Positions 1-7,800 of a DNA stretch of 9,081 nucleotides are shown in pieces. The notes under the pieces were generated by a model. The model was given only the letters and a program-made list of their open reading frames with translations. It was not told the origin of the DNA and ran no database searches. Within the stretch, counting starts at the first letter, position 1. Each line of letters opens with the position of its first letter. The DNA comes from JAGOBX01 sp017999075 [NCBI: Candidatus Babelota bacterium] (GTDB lineage: Bacteria > JAGOBX01): contig JAGOBX010000114.1 in NCBI GenBank assembly GCA_017999075.1, forward strand, positions 1 through 9,081. The letters run 5' to 3'. Both the position numbers and the translations under genes were made by a program.

Positions 1-2610
1 GAATATAAAGAAGACGGTAATATTTATTTCTATAATGAGAAGGGTAAAGTTATTAAAACACTTGAAAAGGGTTTTAAAAAAGGCGTGTTATATGTTCAGG
101 ACGGCGGTCAGGTAATTTTTACGAATAATAGCGAAGCGGAAATTTTATGGAATACCGATATGCAAAAGATGGAAGATACTAAACGAAGAATTTTCGGACC
201 GCGCGGAATGGGACTTTATTTAGAAGCAGGCGATGCAATGTATCCTGGCGATGAATTGCCAAGCGTATGGGGCGATGTAGGCGATGCATTAGATAAAGGC
301 AAACCGATTAACAAAGGCAAGAGCCGTTTGCATTTCCAGATGGACGGAAACTTGGTAATGAAATCATATTATGACGAAGCCAAACAACGAGATGCAGATG
401 GTAATTCGGCTGTAAGTTCAACTGAAATTTCGTATTGGGAAACCAAAACAGCAGGCAGAGGCGCTAAAGTAGTAATTATGAAAAACGGTAATCTTGTGGT
501 TGTTGATAAGAATAATACTATTATCTGGCAGGCAAATACATCCGGCTATCCACACGCATTGTTCACAATCACTGACAAGGGTTCAATATTAATGCGTGAT
601 TTTCTAGGAAATATGCTTGCATCAGGAAAATATCCTACAATTGTTGTGGATAAAAATCAACCTGCAGAAAAACCTTCGGATTTAGAAAAAGCAATTGATA
701 CTGCGAAACAAATAAAAGAAGCGGCTATGCTGATTAAAGAATCTTGGAAAAGTCCGGAAGGAACTGCAAAAGCCATTGTTGCAATATATGGTCAGAAAAA
801 TAATGCACTGCCGCCTGCTCCTGAATTTAAAGTTGTAACAAGAGATGTATCGGAAGAATTACTGCCGTTAAAGGAAACAACTCCTCGTCAGGGCGATTAT
901 TATAAATTAACGCCAAAACAGGAAAAAGCTAAACAGGCGGCAATTGATGCGGTTAATGCGATATCTTCGCTTGAGCCAATGCTTATTATGACTTCGGATA
1001 AAGAAAAAATAGCAAACGCTAAAAAACTTGTTGACGCTGCAATAGCCGAAGGAGTAAAAGAATCTGAAATTTCTTATTCGATTAAGGCAATACTTGATTC
1101 GCTTGAAAAAGCGGTTGTTCAACTTGAAACTTACCTCGAAGAAGAATCAAAGAAAACGCCGCTTCCGGCTGAATTGAAAACTGATAAGAAATATTATTTA
1201 AAAACTAAACACAGCAATATGTATTTGCGCGTGAGTGATAAAAATGTAGTTCAATCGTATTTTCCGGATAACGGCACACCAGGTAATGAATATAAATTTG
1301 TTCTTGAAAGCGACGGTAACGGATATTTCTGGTTGAGAAACGCTCATGAAAACGCGTATATAGGTGTTTTAAATATAAGCAGTAAATCTGCTGGCGCAGA
1401 AATGAATTTGTGGAATAAAGAAGATTCTGATAATTATAAATGGAGCGTTATTTCTGCAGGGAACGGATATTATAAATTGAAAATGAAACACAGTAATTTG
1501 TTTATGAATGTATCAGGAGGAAATTCAAAAGACGGATCAAAAGTTGTGCAGTGGTCTGCGGACGGTTCAGGTAATAACGAGCAGTTTATGTTTGAAGATG
1601 CGGAAGTATCGAAGACAACAACCGCTCCGGTTCCAACTCCAACCCCTTTACCAACATCTGCGCCTGCACCAAAACCGACTGCTTCAGCAGCAAGTTCGGC
1701 AACGCCTGTAAATCTTGCGCTCGGCAAAACAGCGACTTCGAGTTCGAACGAAAATTCTGTTAATACAGCGGACAAAGCGTTTGATGGAAATACAGGCACG
1801 CGCTGGGCGTCAATCGGCGGCAGAGATCCGCAATGGTTAATGGTTGATTTGGGTGCAGAAGCTGTTATAAGTAAAGTGTCGTTGTCGTGGGAAGCGGCAG
1901 CCGGAAAAAATTATCAAATTCAGGTATCTAATGACGGAAATAATTGGACTGATGTTGCGTCTGTAAATGACGGAACAAGCAATCATAAACGCGAATTGAC
2001 CATCAATAACGCGAAAGGCAGATATGTCCGTATGTATGGAACACAGCGCGCAAATAGCTGGTATGGCTATTCAATCTGGGAATTTGAAATTTGGGGAGTT
2101 TTTACTGGGGTTGCTCAAGAATCATCCAAATCCTCACCTCAAACACCTGCGCAAACATCGGCTGATGAAGGTAAACCTGTAAATGGAAATTATTATAAAA
2201 TTCAGGCGAAACACAGTGGACTACTAATTAGTGTGGATAATTCAGCAACAAATAACGGAGCGAATGTTTCGCAGCAGCCGGACAATAATCTGAATTCACA
2301 AATCTGGAAACTCGAAGATATGGGCAGCGGCTATTTTAAAATTGTTAATAAAAACAGCGGCAAATGTCTTGATGTTGCCGGCGGTTCAAGAAACGATGGC
2401 GGTAATATTCATCAATGGGATTATGCAAACGGCGATAATCAGGTATGGAAATTTGAAGAAGCCGGCGCTGGTTATTATAAAATAATCCCTAAGCATATAA
2501 ATAAAACAGTAGATGTTTCTGGTGGCAGTAAAAACATAGGCGCCAATATTCAGCAGTGGTCGCATAATACAGGCGATGGTCAGAAATGGAAACTGATAGA
2601 GGTGAAATAA
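1..2610 (+). CDS. Modular secreted-type lectin protein (B-lectin, two ricin-type trefoils, F5/8 type C), 5'-truncated
   Basis: The frame is open from base 1, giving 869 codons before TAA. The GTG at 85 is not the start, because a bulb-lectin repeat already begins before it (D-G-N-I-Y-F-Y-N at residues 5-12; numbering from base 1). Domains in order: tandem B-lectin repeats at about 5-55 and 62-210 (M-D-G-N-L-V-M at 114-120; K-N-G-N-L-V-V-V at 161-168; I-I-W at 174-176); a helical module at 307-382; a ricin-type beta-trefoil at 393-535 with degenerate Q-x-W positions (aromatics 433, 481, 529); a Pro/Thr/Ala linker at 540-568; an F5/8 type C domain at 570-700 (W602, G-R-Y-V-R-M, S-I-W-E-F); and a second trefoil at 727-866 with Q-x-W at 767, 814 and 861. 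These families bind sugars, so binding of surface or host glycans is inferred. No catalytic domain is seen. The export signal, if present, lies upstream of the window. One cysteine (C789) means the trefoils lack disulfides. Confidence 0.9.
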   Translation, partial: EYKEDGNIYFYNEKGKVIKTLEKGFKKGVLYVQDGGQVIFTNNSEAEILWNTDMQKMEDTKRRIFGPRGMGLYLEAGDAMYPGDELPSVWGDVGDALDKGKPINKGKSRLHFQMDGNLVMKSYYDEAKQRDADGNSAVSSTEISYWETKTAGRGAKVVIMKNGNLVVVDKNNTIIWQANTSGYPHALFTITDKGSILMRDFLGNMLASGKYPTIVVDKNQPAEKPSDLEKAIDTAKQIKEAAMLIKESWKSPEGTAKAIVAIYGQKNNALPPAPEFKVVTRDVSEELLPLKETTPRQGDYYKLTPKQEKAKQAAIDAVNAISSLEPMLIMTSDKEKIANAKKLVDAAIAEGVKESEISYSIKAILDSLEKAVVQLETYLEEESKKTPLPAELKTDKKYYLKTKHSNMYLRVSDKNVVQSYFPDNGTPGNEYKFVLESDGNGYFWLRNAHENAYIGVLNISSKSAGAEMNLWNKEDSDNYKWSVISAGNGYYKLKMKHSNLFMNVSGGNSKDGSKVVQWSADGSGNNEQFMFEDAEVSKTTTAPVPTPTPLPTSAPAPKPTASAASSATPVNLALGKTATSSSNENSVNTADKAFDGNTGTRWASIGGRDPQWLMVDLGAEAVISKVSLSWEAAAGKNYQIQVSNDGNNWTDVASVNDGTSNHKRELTINNAKGRYVRMYGTQRANSWYGYSIWEFEIWGVFTGVAQESSKSSPQTPAQTSADEGKPVNGNYYKIQAKHSGLLISVDNSATNNGANVSQQPDNNLNSQIWKLEDMGSGYFKIVNKNSGKCLDVAGGSRNDGGNIHQWDYANGDNQVWKFEEAGAGYYKIIPKHINKTVDVSGGSKNIGANIQQWSHNTGDGQKWKLIEVK

Positions 2611-2622
2611 AATTAAAAAAGC

Positions 2623-2648
2623 GACGGTTCTAATTTAATTGATAATTA
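2623..2648 (+). repeat. Intergenic dispersed repeat, copy 1
   Basis: A 26-base element beginning GACGGTTCT and ending AATTA, located 12 bases after the stop of the first gene. It matches 4695-4720 at 24 of 26 positions, counted by hand. The two differences fall in the stem of the small hairpin that the other copy can form, and disrupt it here. Confidence 0.7.
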
Positions 2649-2692
2649 ACAATTGACAATTGACAATTATTGAAATTATAGATTGCAGATTG
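2637..2692 (+). repeat. Degenerate heptamer tandem tract
   Basis: Eight consecutive 7-base units: AATTGAT, AATTAAC, AATTGAC, AATTGAC, AATTATT, GAAATTA, TAGATTG, CAGATTG. Units 1-5 are close variants of AATTGAC; the last two share AGATTG. It overlaps the 3' end of the GACGGTTCT element. Confidence 0.65.
2653..2682 (+). promoter_or_regulatory. Possible sigma70-type promoter upstream of the coiled-coil protein gene
   Basis: TTGACA (2653-2658) is followed 18 bases later by TATAGA (2677-2682). A second TTGACA (2660-2665) is poorly spaced. Because both TTGACA boxes come from a heptamer repeat tract, the match may be coincidental. It would leave a leader of about 210 bases before the gene. Confidence 0.2.
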
Positions 2693-2793
2693 AAAAAGTC
2701 GAAAAAGCGTCGGTCGGAAAAAGTGTCGTATAGTCAAAAGTCAGCATTGAAAAAGGGGATGAAAAAAGGGGACATACGTGCACAAATAAAAAC

Positions 2794-2821
2794 AATTATA
2801 GAGATTACAGATTGAGAATTT
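2794..2821 (+). repeat. Second short heptamer-period tract
   Basis: AATTATA, GAGATTA, CAGATTG, AGAATTT in 7-base register. CAGATTG is identical to the last unit of the tract ending at 2692, so the two tracts probably share an origin. Confidence 0.4.
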
Positions 2822-2886
2822 AAAAGGCACTAACGCAGAAAGCACAGAGTTTCAGATTATTGAATTTAAATTTTTAAAATTTTTTC

Positions 2887-2890
2887 GAGG
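2887..2890 (+). promoter_or_regulatory. Ribosome binding site of the coiled-coil protein gene
   Basis: GAGG lies ten bases before ATG 2901 and fixes the start that gives a complete signal peptide. It is preceded by an A/T run (2866-2885) that would keep the leader unstructured. Confidence 0.7.
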
Positions 2891-2900
2891 ATTTATTACA

Positions 2901-3530
2901 ATGAAAAAAATAAGTATAATCGGATTAATTATGATTTTTTTGAGTGTTGCGGTTTTTGCTGAAAACGCTGCTACGAAATCAAAACGCGGAGTTAGAAATA
3001 CAGGAACTGGCGGTAATACGGTTGTTGCGCCGGGAGCTGAGAAATATACTGTTTATGATTATATGTCTTTAGATACAAAAATAAAAGTAAAAGAAAAAGA
3101 ATTGGAAGATTTAAGAAAAGCAGCTATCAATAATCCAAGGGTTAAAATGCAACTTCCTGCGCGTGAAAAAGAATTAGAAAAAGAAATAAAAGAATTAAAA
3201 GCTGAAAAGGAAGCAAGAGATAAAGCTAATGCAGGGAATACGCGCGCAAGCCGCCTTGAACAGAGAAAACCTGTTGTAGAAGAAAGTAAAAAAATTGAAA
3301 ATAGCAAATCATTAGAAGAAATCAGAAATGAAATAAATGAACTTGAAAAATTATCTGCTGATTTTTCTAAAAAAAAGAGTGAAAAGGAACAAAAGGTCTC
3401 TGAGTTAACAAAAGAAATTTCTATTTTAACAAAAGAAATTTCTGATTTAAATAGTGAAATTTCAAATGTTAAAAATAAAATTACAGATGCTAAAAAACAG
3501 GAAAAAGAAGCCGAAACTTTGAAAAAATGA
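2901..3530 (+). CDS. Small secreted coiled-coil protein of unknown function
   Basis: A 209-residue protein I do not recognise as a named family. Residues 1-20 form a Sec signal peptide (M-K-K, hydrophobic stretch, V-F-A at 18-20), with predicted cleavage before E21. The mature N-terminus carries K-S-K-R-G-V-R-N (26-33), a motif also found near the mature N-terminus of the large protein starting at 4879. A Gly/Thr/Val-rich spacer (34-46) leads to two charged helical stretches, about 58-111 and 130-209, rich in Lys/Glu with Leu/Ile heptads. The second includes near-identical heptads L-T-K-E-I-S-I and L-T-K-E-I-S-D. There is no cysteine and no transmembrane segment after the signal. The start is supported by GAGG ten bases upstream. 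A periplasmic or surface coiled-coil scaffold is plausible; partners are unknown. It lies 290 nt after the preceding gene and 96 nt before the next. Confidence 0.85.
   Translation: MKKISIIGLIMIFLSVAVFAENAATKSKRGVRNTGTGGNTVVAPGAEKYTVYDYMSLDTKIKVKEKELEDLRKAAINNPRVKMQLPAREKELEKEIKELKAEKEARDKANAGNTRASRLEQRKPVVEESKKIENSKSLEEIRNEINELEKLSADFSKKKSEKEQKVSELTKEISILTKEISDLNSEISNVKNKITDAKKQEKEAETLKK
3405..3464 (+). repeat. 21-bp tandem repeat inside the coiled-coil gene
   Basis: An 18-base stretch (TTAACAAAAGAAATTTCT) occurs identically at 3405-3422 and 3426-3443, with a degenerate third unit at 3447-3464, giving a 21-base period. Each unit encodes one heptad of the form L-x-x-E-I-S-x, so repeat-unit change would lengthen or shorten the coiled coil in frame. 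Confidence 0.8.
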
Positions 3531-3613
3531 TAATAATCTGAAAAGTTGAAGAAAGAAAAGTAAATGGATTAGTAAAGAAAATATCCGGTTCCTAATATAA
3601 AAATAATTTTTTT

Positions 3614-3618
3614 GGAGG
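3614..3618 (+). promoter_or_regulatory. Ribosome binding site of the solute-binding lipoprotein gene
   Basis: GGAGG, the strongest Shine-Dalgarno match in the window, lies eight bases before ATG 3627 after a seven-T run. It supports this start, which yields a full lipoprotein signal. Confidence 0.8.
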
Positions 3619-3626
3619 AAAATTAA

Positions 3627-4661
3627 ATGTATATCAGGCAAAAAAAAATAATTTATTCAATATTTATTCTATTTGTTTTTTTAGTTATTTTTAGTTGTTC
3701 TAAAAATAAAGGGAATGAAACTTCTGTTTCGCAGCCTATTCAACAGCAGCCAGAAAAAAAAATTTTAAATATTAAATTAGTGACATTAAAAGCCGATGAG
3801 TATACTGATAGATATGAAAAATTGTTAAAAGAATATTTGAAAAAAAACGGAGTTATTGAAGGGACTGATTATAATCTGAAATTATTATCGGCTCAAAATG
3901 AAATAACAATTATCCCGACTATAATAGATTCTGTTGTTGCTGAAAAAGCTGATATTTTATTGACTTTTTTTCCTCAAGTTTTATATGCTTCAATAAAAAA
4001 AGCGCCTGATATAAAAAAAGTTTTTACAGCTATTGTAAATCCTTTTTTAATTGGAGCAGGTAATTCTGATACAGATCATATACCAAACTTAACCGGCAAT
4101 TATGAAGTTTATCCTATAGAAGCTATGCTTGATTATTTTAAAGAATGCAGGCCAAACGCTAAAAGAATTGGTTTTATATATAACACTAGCATTGAAGAAG
4201 ACGGTTATATAAAAGATGAAATACTTAAAGCGGCAAAACAGAAAAACATTGAAATGTTTGTAAAAGGATATGCTTCAACCATTGAAATATCTGATGCGGC
4301 AAATTCGTTATTTTCAAAGAAATTAGACGCTGTTTTACATTTGCCTACAAGCGATTTTATTCAAGTATTAAATGTAATTTCTAAAAAAGCAGTTGAAAAT
4401 AAAATACCTGTATTAAGTTTTGGCGATAAGGATCTTCCACAACTTTCTATTATGGGCATTGATGAAGATGAAACGGAAAAGTATAGTTTTGCAGAATTGG
4501 TTTTAAAAGTAATTAAAGGCGAGGACCCTGGAAAAATACCTTTTGTAAATAGTAAATCAGCAAGGAAATTTATATATGTAAATAAAAAAAATATAGATTC
4601 AATAGGGTTTAAAATCAGCGAATCTGTATTGAAGAAGGCCGATAAAATAATTGAAAAATAA
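3627..4661 (+). CDS. ABC_sub_bind-type solute-binding lipoprotein
   Basis: A 344-residue protein with a lipoprotein signal: basic M-Y-I-R-Q-K-K, hydrophobic core, and relaxed lipobox I-F-S-C with C24 as the probable lipidated residue. Then comes a Ser/Gln/Pro tether (to about 44) and a two-lobed periplasmic binding fold. It matches the ABC transporter substrate-binding family PF04392/COG2984 (TrpX-like): F-T-A-I-V-N-P (133-139) corresponds to the family F-T-A-V-x-D-P, N-L-T-G (154-157) to N-V-T-G, and P-N-A-K-R-I-G-F-I-Y-N (176-186) to the P-x-A-K-R-I-G-V-I-Y-N hinge segment. N-K-I-P-V-L and V-I-K-G-E-D-P-G-K-I-P-F follow near the C-terminus. Length is typical of the family. Known members serve ABC importers for small molecules, some for aromatic amino acids; the ligand here cannot be read from sequence. 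No permease or ATPase gene follows, so it appears orphaned. A strong GGAGG sits eight bases before the ATG. Confidence 0.9.
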   Translation: MYIRQKKIIYSIFILFVFLVIFSCSKNKGNETSVSQPIQQQPEKKILNIKLVTLKADEYTDRYEKLLKEYLKKNGVIEGTDYNLKLLSAQNEITIIPTIIDSVVAEKADILLTFFPQVLYASIKKAPDIKKVFTAIVNPFLIGAGNSDTDHIPNLTGNYEVYPIEAMLDYFKECRPNAKRIGFIYNTSIEEDGYIKDEILKAAKQKNIEMFVKGYASTIEISDAANSLFSKKLDAVLHLPTSDFIQVLNVISKKAVENKIPVLSFGDKDLPQLSIMGIDEDETEKYSFAELVLKVIKGEDPGKIPFVNSKSARKFIYVNKKNIDSIGFKISESVLKKADKIIEK

Positions 4662-4694
4662 ATTTTGAGGAATATCGACTTCGAAAAAAATGGG

Positions 4695-4720
4695 GACGGT
4701 TCTCATTTAATTGAGAATTA
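4695..4720 (+). repeat. Intergenic dispersed repeat, copy 2
   Basis: Second copy of the 26-base element, 33 bases after the stop of the solute-binding protein gene and preceded by GGG. GGGGACGGTTCTC recalls the ends of REP-like or IS200-type non-autonomous elements, but no transposase is present and the inverted partner (GAACCGTCCCC) is absent, so origin is uncertain. Confidence 0.65.
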
Positions 4721-4864
4721 GAAAAATTACAGAAATAGCGGATGATGATGTTTTAAATATTGAGTTTTAAGTTATGAATTGAAAAAAATGCTTTAGTGTT
4801 GTTGAATTAAGGGAAGGTAAAGGAATCAATAAAAAAATAATAATTTTATAAAATAATATTTTTC

Positions 4865-4869
4865 AGGAG
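4865..4869 (+). promoter_or_regulatory. Ribosome binding site of the giant modular protein gene
   Basis: AGGAG lies nine bases before ATG 4879, within an A/T-rich leader. It decides the start of a reading frame that has no stop in the window; this start gives a proper signal peptide. Confidence 0.75.
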
Positions 4870-4878
4870 ACAATTTTT

Positions 4879-7800
4879 ATGTTAAAAAAAATTTCATTAT
4901 TTTTTGTAGTAACTATTTTATTGCTGGCAGGGATAATGAAAATTGACGCGAATGAACGCGGTTCGCAGAGTAAGCGCGGACTTAGAAATGTCGAGCAAAA
5001 AGCGGCTCTTGAAAATGTAGAGTTGCCGGAAACTAATGAAACTACTAAATCTATTGAAATCGGAAAAATAATCACTGATAAAGTGCTTCCTGTTGAACTT
5101 GGGAAATATTATTTTACAGTGAATGATAAAGTATATGAAGTGAATTTGACTACAAAAGAAATCAAGGCGTTTGCTGAAGAATTGCCTGAAATCAGCGGCA
5201 GTTTTTTTATGGTTGGCGCGGACGGGCAGATATATGAAATGACAGATTCGCGTATTGACGGATTGGCGGATTCGGATAAACTCCGCAGTGTTAAATCTGC
5301 GAAAAAAAGCAAATCAAAGAAGAAAATTTTAAAATCAGTTTCTAATTCCTCATCGGCAAAATCAGTGAAATCATCAAGAGACGCGCGGTCGGTTGCAGGA
5401 GAAGATTTATCCATTAAACCTATAACAAAATTTTCGGTTGTTGGTAATGACAGATATGTTTATGAATATGATTTGATTAATAAAACAGTTAATAAAAAGG
5501 ATGAATTTGAATATGAAATTGAAGACGGAAAAATTTATATAAAGACAGGCGAAGAGTTTGAAACGGTAGATATTCAAAAATTAAAAGATTCAAAAATTGA
5601 AAAATTGAAAGATTCAGATAATGAAAATGAATCAGAGAGGGCAGTAAAATCAAGAAGCGCCAGAAGCGTGAGACGTTCACAGACAGGAAACCGCGGTGAA
5701 AGAAGAGTTGAACAATTAAGCGGTCAAGATTCTAAAATTTCAGATACGGAAATAATTGAATGCACGGAAAGCGGTCTGATAAAAATAATATTGAAAGCAG
5801 AGTATTCTGCATTGATAAAAAAAAATGAGAAAATAGAGGGAAGAATCATAACTAAAAAACCGTTGAATATTGATAAATCAAAAATTTATTTTGTTGAAAA
5901 CGGTTATATTTACGAAGCGGATTTAAAAAATAATTGTATCGGAAAATTTATTGATAAACAGGTTTTGAAAACAAATAAATACTGGTTTACAGTTAAGCCT
6001 GATGGAAATATTTTGGCTGTAAAATTGACGGATTTGACAAATGACGAATTAACGGATTCGACAAAAAAAACAGTCGGCGATAGAGGCGTAAAATCAAAGA
6101 GTTCGCCCAACCGGAGAGTGAGAACGGCAGGCGATAGAAGCGAAACTGAGGTAGATACCGGATTAAAAGATATTATAGAAAGTGATTTAAGACTGAAACA
6201 AGAAAATTATATAATGGCGGGAAAAGATAGGATTTTATATTTGTATGATATAGAAAAAAATGAAATTTTTAAGTATTCGAAGCATTCGGAAGAAATTAAA
6301 GAAAATCAAGTTTTAATAATTGATTCGGAAAACAATAAATATTTTATTGATTTAGAAAAAGGAACAATAGAAATTTCAAAAATTGAAAAATTTGAAGATT
6401 CAGAACAGGAAGGCGACAGAGGAATACGTTCAAGACGCAGCCCTAAAAGTCAAAGACCAAAAATTGTAAAATTTGGAAAATCAATGAAAAAAACGGCCGA
6501 AAGCACAGTTAGGTCGAAACGCGGAGTACGTTCCGTCTCCTTGCAAACAGATGAGGAAGACGCATTTCTGCTTGAACTATTGAGCGAGTTTATGCTTGAG
6601 TTAGAGCCGGCAATTGAAAAAATATCGGCCGGCAAACTTGCATTTGCAAGTTCAACATCAGGTCAGAACAGTATAGAAAAATTTGTAAACGACGGAGATG
6701 TAAAAACGAGATGGTCGTCAATTTTTTTCGATAATCATTGGATTAGTATTGATTTGGGCGACAGAAAAAAAATTACAAAAGTAGTATTAAATTGGGAGCG
6801 AGCATGCGGTTTGAATTATAAGATTCAAGTTTCAGACGATAATATAAATTGGATTGATGCCGCGAATATAACAGACGGGAAATGGGAGATTAGAGAAATT
6901 CCGGTTGATGCATACGGCAGATATGTCCGGATGAACGGCGTTAAACGCGCGACACAATGGGGGTTTTCAATTTGGGAATTTGATATTTACGGAAGCGATA
7001 TAGTCGATAAAGTCGAGGTTGATCTGAAAATGAAAAATGCTGTTATCAAATCAATAACAGATTTGATAAACGAATTGCCTGAAGTATCGATTGTTAAAAC
7101 TGAAGACCGCGAGAAAATATTTTCTGTGCTTAAATTGATTGAAGCATCCAAAAAATACGGAGCGTCGGAAGCTGATATATCAAATCTTGATAAACTTGTA
7201 AAACTTGAAAATCAATTGGAGCGGCTTGCGAAAAAAAATATTATGCCTGCAAATATCATTGCTTTAAATATGTCGAATGAAATAGTTAAGAGTGACGGCA
7301 AAGGCAACTGGAATGCAATCGGAAGCGGTTATAATTTTATTGCAGTAGGAGCGGACGGCGAACTTTGGACTTTAAAATCGCAGGAAATTTATAGATATAA
7401 ATCAGATAATAATTTTGAAAAAATTGGTGGCGCATTGGTAAATATTTCTATTGGAAAGAATATATGGATGGTTTATGGGACGAATTCTTCGGGAGCAGTA
7501 TATTGGAGACATCCAACACAAAATGTATGGCAGAAATTAGGCGGAACATTAAAACAACTTTCTGTTGGTTCAGATAAAACTCTTTTCGGGGTCCAATCAA
7601 ATCAAACTATTTGGGAATTATCTAATAATAATTGGAATAAACTTAATGGAGAATTGAATTATGTTTCAGTAGGCAATAAAGATAATATTTGGGGATTAAC
7701 AAAGGATGGTCAAATTTATCAATATGCAAGCGGGAATTGGAAACAGATTGATGGAAATATGAAATTCATATCCGCAAATAACGGGAATACGGCTTACGGA

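Larger units (their letters stand above)
2611..2900. other. Repeat-rich intergenic spacer, 290 nt
   Basis: Non-coding spacer made of short degenerate repeats: a GACGGTTCT element (2623-2648) shared with the spacer at 4695-4720, a 7-nt-period tract (2637-2692), a second short 7-nt-period tract (2794-2821), and a G-run patch with GGGGACATACGTGCAC (2767-2782). TAACGCAGAAAGCACAGAG at 2831-2849 resembles short repetitive intergenic text seen in diverse bacterial genomes. No GC-rich hairpin plus T-run terminator was found after the upstream gene, and no ORF with good start context. Confidence 0.6.
4662..4878. other. Intergenic spacer before the giant gene, 217 nt
   Basis: Non-coding A/T-rich spacer carrying the second copy of the GACGGTTCT element (4695-4720). 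That copy can fold into a small hairpin: TTCTCA at 4700-4705 pairs with TGAGAA at 4712-4717 over a six-base loop. No T-run follows the hairpin, so it is not called a terminator. No convincing -35/-10 pair was found ahead of the gene at 4879. Confidence 0.55.

Noticed and set aside
85-87. GTG as start codon of the first gene
   Set aside because: The frame is open upstream to base 1 and already encodes part of a bulb-lectin repeat; the true start lies outside the window.
1470-1799. Minus-strand open frame of 109 codons
   Set aside because: Antisense shadow of the trefoil, Pro/Thr linker and F5/8 start of the first gene; its Val/Gly/Ala repeats mirror the linker.
2771-2782. ACATACGTGCAC patch as an operator or mobile-element end
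   Set aside because: The only symmetry is the six-base GTGCAC palindrome, with no second copy in the window, so there is nothing to support a function.
2759-2815. 18-codon ORF starting ATG-AAA-AAA in the first spacer
   Set aside because: Very short, the G-run abuts the ATG so there is no properly spaced ribosome binding site, and it runs through repeat sequence.
4700-4717. Hairpin TTCTCA/TGAGAA as a terminator for the lipoprotein gene
   Set aside because: The stem is only six pairs with half A-T, no T-run follows, and the matching copy at 2628-2645 has two broken pairs, so a conserved terminator is not supported.
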